11,895 nt of DNA from an uncultured Cellvibrio sp. (GTDB lineage Bacteria > Pseudomonadota > Gammaproteobacteria > Pseudomonadales > Cellvibrionaceae). Of the stretch, positions 1 through 6,963 are shown one piece after another. How positions within the stretch are numbered: position 1 is the first letter of the stretch; the number at the start of each line of letters is the position of its first letter. Made by a program: the position numbers and the translations under genes. The notes beneath the pieces were generated by a model. That model was given only the letters and a program-made list of their open reading frames with translations, was not told the origin of the DNA and made no database searches. The stretch is taken from contig CAMPIG010000105.1 of assembly GCA_946886255.1 (NCBI GenBank), positions 1 through 11,895 on the forward strand, in the 5' to 3' direction.

Positions 1-17
1 AGTATGAGGGATTCCTG

Positions 18-2435
18 ATGAGTCAATCAGATATTTCCGTTTCCAATGCCAATGAATTACCGTTGTTGCCCCTGCGGGATGTTGTGGTTTATCCGCACAT
101 GGTTACCCCATTGTTTGTCGGCCGCGGGAAATCCATAGAGGCGTTAGAACGCGCCATGGTGAGTGACAAGCAAGTACTGCTGGTCGCCCAAAGAAACCCT
201 TCGGTAGATGACCCTACTGCAGAGGACGTATATTCCATTGGGACTATTGCTTCTATCTTGCAGTTACTCAAACTGCCCGATGGAACTGTCAAAGTGTTAG
301 TGGAAGGGGTAGAGCGTGCAAACATTGAAGCTGTCGATGATCTCGATACTTTTTTTCGTGCCCGTATTGTACCTATGGCTGAAGAAGAATTATCCGGTAA
401 AGAAGCGGATATTCTAATTCGCTCCACAATTGATCAGTTTGAAAAATATGTAAACCTCAGCAAGAAAGTACCGGCAGAGGTCATTACATCGTTGTCAGGT
501 ATTGATGACCCGGGTCGACTGGCAGACACCGTTGCCGCGCATATGGCGCTTGAACTTCCCCAGAAACAAACCATTCTTGAGATGGCGAGTGTGCGTGAGC
601 GCATTGAGCATCTTTTGAATTTGATGGATGCCGAAGTTGACGTGATAGAAGTTGAGAAAAAAATTCGCGGTCGTGTCAAGAAGCAGATGGAGAAAAGTCA
701 GCGTGAGTATTATTTGAATGAGCAAATGAAAGCCATTCAAAAAGAGCTTGGCGATCTCGGAGAAGAGGTTAATGAGATCGATGAGCTGGAAAAAAAGATT
801 CACGCAGTGGGCATGCCGAAAGAAGTTGAAGAAAAGGCACGAGCCGAGTTAGGTAAATTGAAAATGATGTCGCCGATGTCGGCAGAGGCGTCCGTTTTGC
901 GCGCATACATCGATTGGATGTTGAAGGTGCCTTGGAAAAAACGTAGCAAAGTTCGCCATGATCTTGCCCGTGCTGAAGAGGTGCTGGAAAAAGATCACTT
1001 CGGCTTGGAGGAAGTGAAAGAACGTATTCTTGAATATCTTGCTGTTCAACAACGGGTTAAAAAAATCAAAGGACCCATCTTGTGTCTGGTTGGGCCACCG
1101 GGTGTTGGTAAAACATCGCTCGGTGAATCAATTGCGCGAGCAACGAATCGCGAATTCGTGCGGATGGCATTGGGTGGGGTTCGTGATGAGGCAGAAATTC
1201 GTGGTCATCGTCGGACCTATATCGGTTCTTTACCAGGCAAATTGATTCAGAAGATGGCCAAAGTCGGAGTTAAAAACCCTCTGTTTTTGCTCGACGAAGT
1301 TGACAAGATGGGAATGGATAATCGTGGTGACCCTGCCTCGGCTCTCCTGGAAGTGCTCGATCCCGAACAGAACAATCATTTTAATGACCATTATCTGGAA
1401 GTTGATTACGATTTGTCGGATGTTATGTTTGTCTGCACATCCAACTCGATGAATATCCCCGGTCCATTGTTAGATCGGATGGAGGTTATTCGAATTCCCG
1501 GTTATACCGAGGATGAAAAACTTAACATTGCTTTGCGTTACTTGATTCCGAAACAAATGGAAGCTAACGGCTTGAAAGAAAGCGAAATCAATATCAAGCC
1601 TGAAGCCATTCGGGACATCGTTCGCTACTACACGCGCGAAGCAGGGGTACGCGGGCTTGAAAGAGAGATCGCCAAGTTATGCCGGAAGGTTGTCACTGGT
1701 CACGTGAAGAAAAAAAGCGTTAAAGTTGATGTTATCGGACCGGATTCATTGGAAAACCTGTTAGGTGTGAGAAAATTTGATTTTGGTCGCGCAGAAAACA
1801 GGGACCAAATTGGACAAGTTACCGGTCTTGCTTGGACTCAGGTTGGTGGGGAATTGTTAACCATCGAATCATCAGCTGTGGCTGGTAAAGGCAGGATGAT
1901 TAAAACGGGATCGCTTGGTGACGTGATGCAGGAGTCTATCCAGGCTGCGTTAACCGTCGTCAGATCCAGAGCTCAAAGTTTGGGTGTTGCGCCGGACTAT
2001 CATGAGAAAGTGGATATTCATATACACGTGCCTGAAGGTGCTACACCAAAAGATGGCCCCAGCGCAGGTATCGCGATGTGTACCGCATTGGTCTCTGTGC
2101 TGACGGGCATTCCGGTACGAGCAGATGTTGCCATGACCGGCGAGATTACCCTGCGTGGCGAAGTTTTGCGCATTGGGGGTTTGAAGGAAAAATTACTGGC
2201 GGCTCATCGTGGTGGCATTAAAACGGTAATTATTCCTGCTGAAAATGAGCGCGATCTCAAGGAAATTCCAGATAATATCAAAGAGGATTTGACTATCAAG
2301 CCGGTACAATGGATTGATGACGTTTTGCAGATTGCGTTACAGCATATGCCGACGCCACTGTCTGATGAAGAGTATCAGGCTTTGCAAAAGCAAGCTCAAA
2401 AGGATGATAACGCCAATCGTATCAGCACGCATTAA
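18..2435 (+). CDS. lon: Lon ATP-dependent AAA+ serine protease (endopeptidase La)
   Basis: Cytoplasmic homo-hexameric protease that unfolds and degrades damaged proteins and short-lived regulators. Seen in the 805-residue product: an N-terminal LON substrate-recognition domain (about 13-205), a coiled-coil helical region (about 210-310), an AAA+ module with Walker A GPPGVGKT at 359-366 and Walker [10 protein letters not shown] with D426/E427, and a C-terminal protease domain. The catalytic dyad is S682 (in PKDGPSAG) and K725 (in GLKEK), three residues offset from E. coli S679/K722. The tail after the protease domain is hydrophilic and roughly 15-20 residues longer than in the 784-residue E. 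coli enzyme. The ATG is preceded by GAGG at 6-9, eight bases upstream. hupB and ppiD follow, the standard gammaproteobacterial order. The lon promoter lies outside the window, so heat-shock control cannot be judged here. Confidence 0.98.
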   Translation: MSQSDISVSNANELPLLPLRDVVVYPHMVTPLFVGRGKSIEALERAMVSDKQVLLVAQRNPSVDDPTAEDVYSIGTIASILQLLKLPDGTVKVLVEGVERANIEAVDDLDTFFRARIVPMAEEELSGKEADILIRSTIDQFEKYVNLSKKVPAEVITSLSGIDDPGRLADTVAAHMALELPQKQTILEMASVRERIEHLLNLMDAEVDVIEVEKKIRGRVKKQMEKSQREYYLNEQMKAIQKELGDLGEEVNEIDELEKKIHAVGMPKEVEEKARAELGKLKMMSPMSAEASVLRAYIDWMLKVPWKKRSKVRHDLARAEEVLEKDHFGLEEVKERILEYLAVQQRVKKIKGPILCLVGPPGVGKTSLGESIARATNREFVRMALGGVRDEAEIRGHRRTYIGSLPGKLIQKMAKVGVKNPLFLLDEVDKMGMDNRGDPASALLEVLDPEQNNHFNDHYLEVDYDLSDVMFVCTSNSMNIPGPLLDRMEVIRIPGYTEDEKLNIALRYLIPKQMEANGLKESEINIKPEAIRDIVRYYTREAGVRGLEREIAKLCRKVVTGHVKKKSVKVDVIGPDSLENLLGVRKFDFGRAENRDQIGQVTGLAWTQVGGELLTIESSAVAGKGRMIKTGSLGDVMQESIQAALTVVRSRAQSLGVAPDYHEKVDIHIHVPEGATPKDGPSAGIAMCTALVSVLTGIPVRADVAMTGEITLRGEVLRIGGLKEKLLAAHRGGIKTVIIPAENERDLKEIPDNIKEDLTIKPVQWIDDVLQIALQHMPTPLSDEEYQALQKQAQKDDNANRISTH

Positions 2436-2522
2436 TTGAGTGTTTCTTATGCGGTTACATCGGTTTCTCCTAGTAACAATTTGGGGTCGATGAAACTGCT
2501 ACAACCCGCATGGATGCTGGCT

Positions 2523-2563
2523 GAATAACCCGATTGACCAAAATACAGGCAATTGGGTTATTC
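2523..2563 (+). repeat. 14-bp inverted repeat between lon and hupB (possible lon terminator)
   Basis: The arms at 2523-2536 and 2550-2563 can pair over 14 bp with a single G-U wobble around a 13-base loop. The 5' arm is A-rich at its base and the 3' arm ends in UUAUUC, but no clean U-tract follows. It may be a weak terminator for lon, or a protein-binding dyad, since it lies just upstream of the hupB promoter. The role is inferred; the pairing is visible. Confidence 0.5.
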
Positions 2564-2588
2564 TGTGCTATAAAGCAACAATGTCTCC

Positions 2589-2617
2589 TTGACCCTTATG
2601 GTGTCAGTTGGTATAAA
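2589..2617 (+). promoter_or_regulatory. Sigma-70 promoter of hupB
   Basis: The -35 box TTGACC (2589-2594) and -10 box TATAAA (2612-2617) are separated by exactly 17 bases, each matching consensus at five of six positions. Transcription would begin near 2624, giving a leader of about 95 bases before the GTG start of hupB. Another TTGACC occurs at 2534-2539, but with only a poor -10 (TATTCT, 19-base spacer), so it is at best a minor second promoter. Confidence 0.75.
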
Positions 2618-2631
2618 TCGCAGTTCATTTG

Positions 2632-2648
2632 CTGCACCGGTAGTGCAG
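2632..2648 (+). repeat. Small perfect hairpin in the hupB leader
   Basis: CTGCAC (2632-2637) and GTGCAG (2643-2648) are perfect inverted repeats around a 5-base loop, CGGTA. It would form a 6-bp hairpin starting about 8 bases into the predicted hupB transcript. It may stabilise the 5' end of the mRNA. No U-run follows, so it is not a terminator. Confidence 0.5.
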
Positions 2649-2708
2649 GGTAGATGTCCAAGATAACAATTGCCTGTACTAACGTATTTCTGAAACAAAT
2701 AAATCAAA

Positions 2709-2713
2709 AGGGG
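2709..2713 (+). promoter_or_regulatory. Ribosome binding site that fixes the hupB GTG start
   Basis: AGGGG, within an A-rich stretch, lies six bases before GTG at 2720. It is much better placed than the AGGG before the in-frame ATG at 2654, which leaves only about three bases. It therefore supports the 90-codon reading of hupB. Confidence 0.7.
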
Positions 2714-2719
2714 TTAAGT

Positions 2720-2992
2720 GTGAATAAAACTGAGCTGATTGAAGCCATTGCCGCGTCTGCGGATATTCCTAAAGCGGCAGCTGGTCGTGCGTTGGACGCA
2801 GTCGTTGACAGCATTACTGGTGCCCTGAAAAACGGTGACTCTGTAGTTCTTGTGGGTTTTGGTACTTTCTCTGTGAAAGAGCGTGCAGCACGTACCGGTC
2901 GCAATCCGCAAACTGGCGCCGAGATCAAGATTGCAGCTGCCAAGGTGCCGGGCTTTAAAGCAGGTAAAGCTTTGAAAGACGCCGTCAATTAA
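2720..2992 (+). CDS. hupB: DNA-binding protein HU-beta
   Basis: Histone-like nucleoid protein that binds and bends DNA without strong sequence specificity, as a homodimer or with HU-alpha. From the GTG at 2720 the product is 90 residues, the exact family length. It follows E. coli HupB closely: an N-terminal helix starting (M)[12 protein letters not shown], the [11 protein letters not shown] helix (18-29), GFGTF at 46-50, the DNA-embracing beta arm with R61-N62-P63 (the proline that intercalates into DNA), and the C-terminal GKALKDAVN. An in-frame ATG at 2654 would add 22 residues unlike any HU N-terminus and is rejected as the main start. It lies between lon and ppiD with its own promoter and intrinsic terminator, so it can be expressed as a single-gene transcript. 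Confidence 0.97.
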   Translation: MNKTELIEAIAASADIPKAAAGRALDAVVDSITGALKNGDSVVLVGFGTFSVKERAARTGRNPQTGAEIKIAAAKVPGFKAGKALKDAVN

Positions 2993-3039
2993 GCCGAATG
3001 TCAGGTACTGTTGAAATTACATAGCAGTGCTGGTGTTGT

Positions 3040-3071
3040 AAAAAGGGCGCATCCATCGGTGCGCCTTTTTT
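3040..3071 (+). terminator. Intrinsic terminator of hupB
   Basis: GGCGCA (3046-3051) pairs with TGCGCC (3060-3065) over an 8-base loop, flanked by five A's on the left and six T's on the right. It lies 47 bases after the hupB stop. The A-tract makes it potentially bidirectional. Confidence 0.88.
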
Positions 3072-3174
3072 ATTGAAACAGGGCTTTTTTACTTTAATAA
3101 CGATAATATCGGGCGTAAGTTGTTTTCCCTGAATATTAGAATAGATCGCTGGAAAGTCAGGAGTAGATCACATC

Positions 3175-5040
3175 ATGTTGCAAAGTCTTCGGGACAACTC
3201 CAAAGGGGTTATATCGGGAATATTAATTGGGTTCCTGGTCATTATTTTTGCGGTATCCGGTTCGGAGGCATTATTCAATTTTGATCCGGCGACTAAAGGT
3301 GTGGTTAGCGTTAATGGTGAAGATATTACCGAGGTGGATATCGCCCGCGCCAGTGCCAATTACAGACGACAAATGGCTGCGCAATATGGAGACTCACTTC
3401 CGGCGGATTTCCTGAGTGATGAAAACATTCGTCAACCGGTGGTAGAAAATCTGATTCAGCGAAAAGTGCTGACTCAAACAGCTGAAGAATCAGGTATGAC
3501 CGTTGGTGATAGTTTTGTAAACCAACAAATTTTATCTACTCCACAATTCCAGGGTAGCAACGGCGCATTCGATCCGAATGTATATCAGCAACTCCTGCGT
3601 ACGGCGGGTTTTACCCCGGCAAATTACAAAAAAGCCTTGGCAGAAGATTCGCTGGTAAATCAATTAACTGCCGGTGTTATTGAAAGCAGTTTTGTTACTC
3701 CAGCGGAGCTGGAAACAATTATTGCCTTGAGTTTCCAGACCCGTGATTTTAGTTACGCGGTAATCCCCGCTGCAAAAATTGGTGAGAGTGTTGAAGTCTC
3801 TGATGCCGAAATCGAAGCATATTATCAGTCCAATACTCAATCATTCACTCATCCGGAACAGGTTGCCGTTGACTATATCGACCTTAATGTTGCAGATTTA
3901 ATGAGCGGAATTGAAATCACTGAAGAGCAGGCCCGTCAGCAGTTTGAGCAAAATGTTGCGGCATTTGAAGCGCGTACGGAGCGTGAGGCAGCTCACATCC
4001 TTATAGAAGATAACGATGAAGCCAAAATAGCTGAAGTCAGTGAAAAACTAGCGGCCGGTGACGACTTTGCCGCGCTGGCAAAGACATACTCTGACGATCT
4101 CGGCACTCGTGATCAGGGTGGTGATCTTGGCTTTACCAATGGTGAGGCTTTTCCTGATGCGTTCGAAAGTGCGTTGGCAGCGTTAGAGGTGGGTGCGATC
4201 TCTGCTCCGGTCAAAACGGACGCTGGGACACACTTCATTAAATTGGTGTCGGAACGTGGTTCAGAGCCACCGACATTCGAAGAAGAGCACAACCGTATTG
4301 TAGATCAACTCAAACGCGCTGAAGCCGAAAATCAATTTGTCAATCTGCTTGAGCGGTTGCGCGATCTTTCCTATAACGCAGAGAGCTTGGCCGAGGTTGC
4401 CGAGGAATTGGGACTGGAAAAGAAAAATACAGGTCTATTTGGCCGGGGTGCAGGCGAGGGTATCACCGCTGAAACGCAGTTTGTCACGGCAGCGTTTTCT
4501 GATGAGGTGCTGGTAGAAAATAACAGTAGTGATGTGATTGAGCTGGCACCCAATCGTGTGGTTGTGTTGAAAAAAACTGAACACAAACAAAGCTACATCA
4601 AGCCTCTTGAAGAGGTTAAAGAGGAGATTACAACGATTGTTCGCGATAATAAGATTCAAAGCTTGTTGGCTGCCCGCGCGCAGGAAATTGAATCTGCGGT
4701 GACAGCAGGGCAAACTCTTGAGTCAGCTGTCGCCGGCGCTGGCTATGAAGTGAAAACCGCTGAAGATGCAGAGCGAAATGATGTCAATATAGACCGGGAT
4801 GTTTTACGTCAGGCATTTAGCTTGGCCAAGCCTCAAGGTGATGCTCCGGTAGCGGCTTCAACTCGTACTTCGACCGGTGACTACGCGGTGATTTCACTAA
4901 CTGCAGTTAATCTGGGTGGACAAGAGTTACCTGAGGAGCAGAAAACGGCTATCGCAGCGCAATTGAAAAATATGACTGGCCAAGGCGAATACGCAAGTTA
5001 TCAGGATTTACTTCGCGAGAATGCGAGCATCAAGCGTTAA
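3175..5040 (+). CDS. ppiD: Peptidyl-prolyl isomerase-like periplasmic chaperone PpiD
   Basis: Inner-membrane-anchored chaperone of the SurA/PpiD family that meets proteins leaving the Sec translocon on the periplasmic side. The product is 621 residues, against about 623 in E. coli. Seen: a short cytoplasmic N-terminus, one transmembrane segment at about 12-33 (ISGILIGFLVIIFAVSG), a SurA-N-like helical chaperone region (about 40-225), one parvulin domain (about 269-361), then a C-terminal helical region. The parvulin domain keeps two histidines typical of active parvulins, H274 (AAHILI) and H353 (GTHFIKL), which the E. coli protein lacks as I recall it. The ATG is preceded by AGGAG at 3159-3163, 11 bases upstream. 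No convincing promoter is seen in the roughly 100 bases after the hupB terminator, although one is expected. Confidence 0.95.
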   Translation: MLQSLRDNSKGVISGILIGFLVIIFAVSGSEALFNFDPATKGVVSVNGEDITEVDIARASANYRRQMAAQYGDSLPADFLSDENIRQPVVENLIQRKVLTQTAEESGMTVGDSFVNQQILSTPQFQGSNGAFDPNVYQQLLRTAGFTPANYKKALAEDSLVNQLTAGVIESSFVTPAELETIIALSFQTRDFSYAVIPAAKIGESVEVSDAEIEAYYQSNTQSFTHPEQVAVDYIDLNVADLMSGIEITEEQARQQFEQNVAAFEARTEREAAHILIEDNDEAKIAEVSEKLAAGDDFAALAKTYSDDLGTRDQGGDLGFTNGEAFPDAFESALAALEVGAISAPVKTDAGTHFIKLVSERGSEPPTFEEEHNRIVDQLKRAEAENQFVNLLERLRDLSYNAESLAEVAEELGLEKKNTGLFGRGAGEGITAETQFVTAAFSDEVLVENNSSDVIELAPNRVVVLKKTEHKQSYIKPLEEVKEEITTIVRDNKIQSLLAARAQEIESAVTAGQTLESAVAGAGYEVKTAEDAERNDVNIDRDVLRQAFSLAKPQGDAPVAASTRTSTGDYAVISLTAVNLGGQELPEEQKTAIAAQLKNMTGQGEYASYQDLLRENASIKR

Positions 5041-5044
5041 GACT

Positions 5045-5071
5045 AAAAGCCCATCGTAAGATGGGCTTTTT
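5045..5071. terminator. Bidirectional intrinsic terminator between ppiD and the cyclase gene
   Basis: GCCCATC (5049-5055) and GATGGGC (5060-5066) form a perfect 7-bp stem with a GTAA tetraloop. Four A's precede it and five T's follow, so it works as a terminator on both strands. It lies 4 bases after the ppiD stop and about 10 bases beyond the end of the convergent diguanylate cyclase gene. Confidence 0.92.
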
Positions 5072-5081
5072 ACTTTCAGGG

Positions 5082-6044
5082 CTAGACAACACTAAAGCGA
5101 TTACGTCCGCTTTCTTTTGAGTGATAAAGCGCTTGGTCAGTTTTCTCGATCCATGCCCGATAATCTTCTACGTGATCCGTTAATTGGCTGATACCCAAGC
5201 TAATGGTGAACTGCACCTGCTGACCTTCCGCGTAAACCACCATATTTTCCACCGTTTGCCGGAGCCGCTCGGCAAAGACGCAGGCACCCTCGGCATTAGT
5301 GCCTGTCAGGATAACGCTAAATTCCTCTCCGCCGTAACGACCTGCTATATCGAGATCACGGATCTGAGCGCGTATGGCTCGGCTGACTTGTCGAATAACA
5401 TCATCCCCGACGGTGTGCCCATAAGTATCGTTAACCCTTTTGAAATGATCGATATCCAGCATTATCAGGCTGCAAGGTAACTCGTAGCGATCAAAGCGCT
5501 TGAACTCCTGGATCAGCCGACTCTCCCAGTAGCCCCGATTGTACAAGCCGGTCAGATGGTCAATCCGGCTAAGTTCCTGAAGTTGTCGGTTTGCAGTTTG
5601 CTGAGCCAACTTGTTAACAGCAGTATCAGTAACGTCATAGATAATCAGGCAGATGTGCTCAACGCGTCCCTTAGTATCAATTAGCGGGATGATGGTACTG
5701 TTTTGATACATATGTTCGGCAGTGCCGGTGATGGGGCGGTAATGAGGGAAACGGAAGAGGTAAGGGCGTTGTTCCCAGGTGGTGAATGCAGCATTCTGGA
5801 GTACGAAAACAGATTGTGCTTTATGGTGAAACCAACGTTCGGAAAGTTCCGGAAAGACGGTGAAGATGTTTTTTCCCAACACATCTTCCGGCTGTTTACC
5901 GCTGTGGTTTTGCATAAAGCTATTCCACAATTCGATAGTGTAGTTTTTGTCCATCACTATCAGGCCGGTATCAATGTTCTGAAGGATGTCCATTAGCCAA
6001 TGGACATCCTTGAAAAAGGCACTTAAATCTTCTCTGATAGCCAT
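5082..6044 (-). CDS. PAS-GGDEF diguanylate cyclase
   Basis: Predicted to make the second messenger c-di-GMP from two GTP, under control of a PAS sensor domain; likely cytoplasmic because no signal peptide or membrane segment is seen. In the 320-residue product a PAS domain spans about 13-140, then a short linker helix, then the GGDEF domain from about 160 to the end. That domain shows DHLTGLYNR (162-170), the metal-binding LDIDHFK (D197), the active-site GGEEF (238-242), and an RxxD inhibitory site, R229-D232, exactly five residues before it. It should therefore be active and product-inhibited. The PAS ligand cannot be read from sequence. The gene begins 20 bases after the CheC-like gene and shares its transcript. 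The ribosome site is weak, which suggests translational coupling; an in-frame stop two codons upstream makes the ATG at 6044 the first possible start. Confidence 0.93.
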   Translation of the reverse strand: MAIREDLSAFFKDVHWLMDILQNIDTGLIVMDKNYTIELWNSFMQNHSGKQPEDVLGKNIFTVFPELSERWFHHKAQSVFVLQNAAFTTWEQRPYLFRFPHYRPITGTAEHMYQNSTIIPLIDTKGRVEHICLIIYDVTDTAVNKLAQQTANRQLQELSRIDHLTGLYNRGYWESRLIQEFKRFDRYELPCSLIMLDIDHFKRVNDTYGHTVGDDVIRQVSRAIRAQIRDLDIAGRYGGEEFSVILTGTNAEGACVFAERLRQTVENMVVYAEGQQVQFTISLGISQLTDHVEDYRAWIEKTDQALYHSKESGRNRFSVV

Positions 6045-6064
6045 GCGTCAGGTAACGTCGCCGT

Positions 6065-6679
6065 TTAATCCAGAAGGTAATTCAGCTTTTCCACCAGCCT
6101 GGGAACTGAGTTTTCAGCAATTACCAGTAAAAGATCACAATTAATCCGATGATTTTCAATAGCGTAGTTGATTTCTACAACCAGCGCCTGCTTCCAGCGC
6201 ATGTTTGTGCTTTGTAGCAGGTCAGTGATGTTGCAATGTTGACCCAGCAGCATGGGTGGTCCGAAACTGAAATGGATGTCGAGTTGTTCTGCCAGACCTT
6301 TCAGGCAAGCGCCGTTCAGTACATTGGCTGTATCCATTAAAAGTTCATAGCGTGCTTTTTCATCCGGATTACTGTCATATTTCAGCAATCTGGCCAAGTC
6401 GTCATAATCCGTGTCATTGAAGATCAGCATGGCTTCTCCTGCCAACCCACCCCCTATGAATCCTTGACATACTCCAAATACGGCTTCGTCTGACTGCCGG
6501 TTGAGTGACTGAAGCACCATAGCAATGTCGGTGGGATTGAGGACGCTGACATGCGGGATGGAGAGAACGACAAAGACATCTAGCAGTCGCGCCAGACGAT
6601 CACCCGCTTGCCCCATTGCCACATTGGTGATTTCTTGCAGGCAATCGCGCTGATCTTCAGTTAGCAAGTTTCCGAGCAT
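6065..6679 (-). CDS. CheC-type CheY-P phosphatase (CheC/CheX/FliY family)
   Basis: Members of this family dephosphorylate the chemotaxis response regulator CheY-P. The product is 204 residues, close to CheC of Bacillus and Thermotoga (about 205-210). The family active-site pattern [D/S]-x3-E-x2-N-x22-P is complete once, as D12, E16, N19, P42. The second copy has E112, D116, N119 and P142 with the same spacing but Asp in place of the catalytic Glu. Each motif lies in a paired repeat (LQEITNVAMGQA and LLMDTANVLNGA), giving the pseudo-symmetric two-site layout of CheC rather than one-site CheX. The gene is promoter-proximal in a two-gene unit with the PAS-GGDEF gene, and no che genes adjoin it. 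No strong ribosome site precedes the ATG. The family call is firm; the partner response regulator is unknown. Confidence 0.82.
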   Translation of the reverse strand: MLGNLLTEDQRDCLQEITNVAMGQAGDRLARLLDVFVVLSIPHVSVLNPTDIAMVLQSLNRQSDEAVFGVCQGFIGGGLAGEAMLIFNDTDYDDLARLLKYDSNPDEKARYELLMDTANVLNGACLKGLAEQLDIHFSFGPPMLLGQHCNITDLLQSTNMRWKQALVVEINYAIENHRINCDLLLVIAENSVPRLVEKLNYLLD

Positions 6680-6764
6680 GGTAATTGGCTATCTTTGTTA
6701 TGTCCTAGGTGGGTATAAGAAGCTTAGCAGCTATCCTCCAGGGTGTCTGGTCCACTGGCTACTT

Positions 6765-6793
6765 TTTATAGGAGCAGTGAGAGCTTGTTTCAA
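6765..6793 (-). promoter_or_regulatory. Sigma-70 promoter of the cheC-like/cyclase unit
   Basis: Read on the minus strand, TTGAAA (6793-6788) and TATAAA (6770-6765) are separated by exactly 17 bases, each five of six to consensus. Transcription would start near 6758, leaving a leader of about 80 bases before the CheC-like start. The -35 box overlaps a small dyad, CTTG-TTT-CAAG, at 6784-6794. Confidence 0.62.
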
Positions 6794-6805
6794 GAGTAGC
6801 GGGAG

Positions 6806-6819
6806 TTTCTTACAAGAAA
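6806..6819. repeat. 14-bp dyad in the divergent intergenic region
   Basis: TTTCTT (6806-6811) and AAGAAA (6814-6819) form a perfect 6-bp inverted repeat with a 2-base spacer. Its centre lies about 54 bases upstream of the predicted start of the minus-strand transcript and about 60 bases before the candidate oppA promoter. The position and symmetry resemble a regulator-binding site; no regulator is identified. Confidence 0.35.
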
Positions 6820-6869
6820 AGGGGAACTTGAGCAATTTTTGAAACAGGTTATGCAGACCCGACAGCTGA

Positions 6870-6898
6870 TTGATACTATGGGTTCCTCCACTTATACG
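6870..6898 (+). promoter_or_regulatory. Candidate promoter of the opp operon
   Basis: TTGATA (6870-6875, five of six to consensus) is followed after 17 bases by TATACG (6893-6898, four of six). Transcription would begin near 6905, about 60 bases before the oppA ATG. The weak -10 box keeps confidence low; it is the best match on the plus strand in this intergenic region. Confidence 0.35.
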
Positions 6899-6963
6899 CG
6901 CCCCGTGAATTTCTGCGAGCATATCAGCAAATTGTTTAATCTTTGAAAAAAGCGAAATCACTG

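Noticed and set aside
2534..2564. Second hupB promoter from TTGACC at 2534.
   Set aside because: The only -10 candidate (TATTCT) is poor with a 19-base spacer, and the segment is better explained as part of the inverted repeat.
3073..3142. Possible ppiD promoter pieces: TTGAAA at 3073, GATAAT at 3102, TAGAAT at 3137, and an odd palindrome around 3101-3111.
   Set aside because: No -35/-10 pair has acceptable spacing, and no clear heat-shock or Cpx site is visible.
6823..6850. GGAACTT at 6823-6829, an exact sigma-E type -35 element.
   Set aside because: No matching -10 element lies at 15-17 bases, so it is taken as chance.
6728..6946. Plus-strand open stretch upstream of oppA with one in-frame TAG at 6797, the latter part reading as a plausible helical peptide; it might be a decayed gene.
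   Set aside because: Only 48 codons are open after the TAG, no usable ribosome site precedes the internal ATG at 6851, I do not recognise the peptide, and the stretch holds good promoters on both strands. It is better read as intergenic DNA.
6731..6961. Minus-strand 76-codon frame in the same intergenic region.
   Set aside because: It starts at GTG without a ribosome site, has no family resemblance, ends in low-complexity basic sequence and covers both predicted promoters.
6943..6963. TTG start for oppA, seven codons upstream.
   Set aside because: It has no ribosome site and puts an extra MKKAKSL before a signal peptide that is already well formed from the ATG at 6964.
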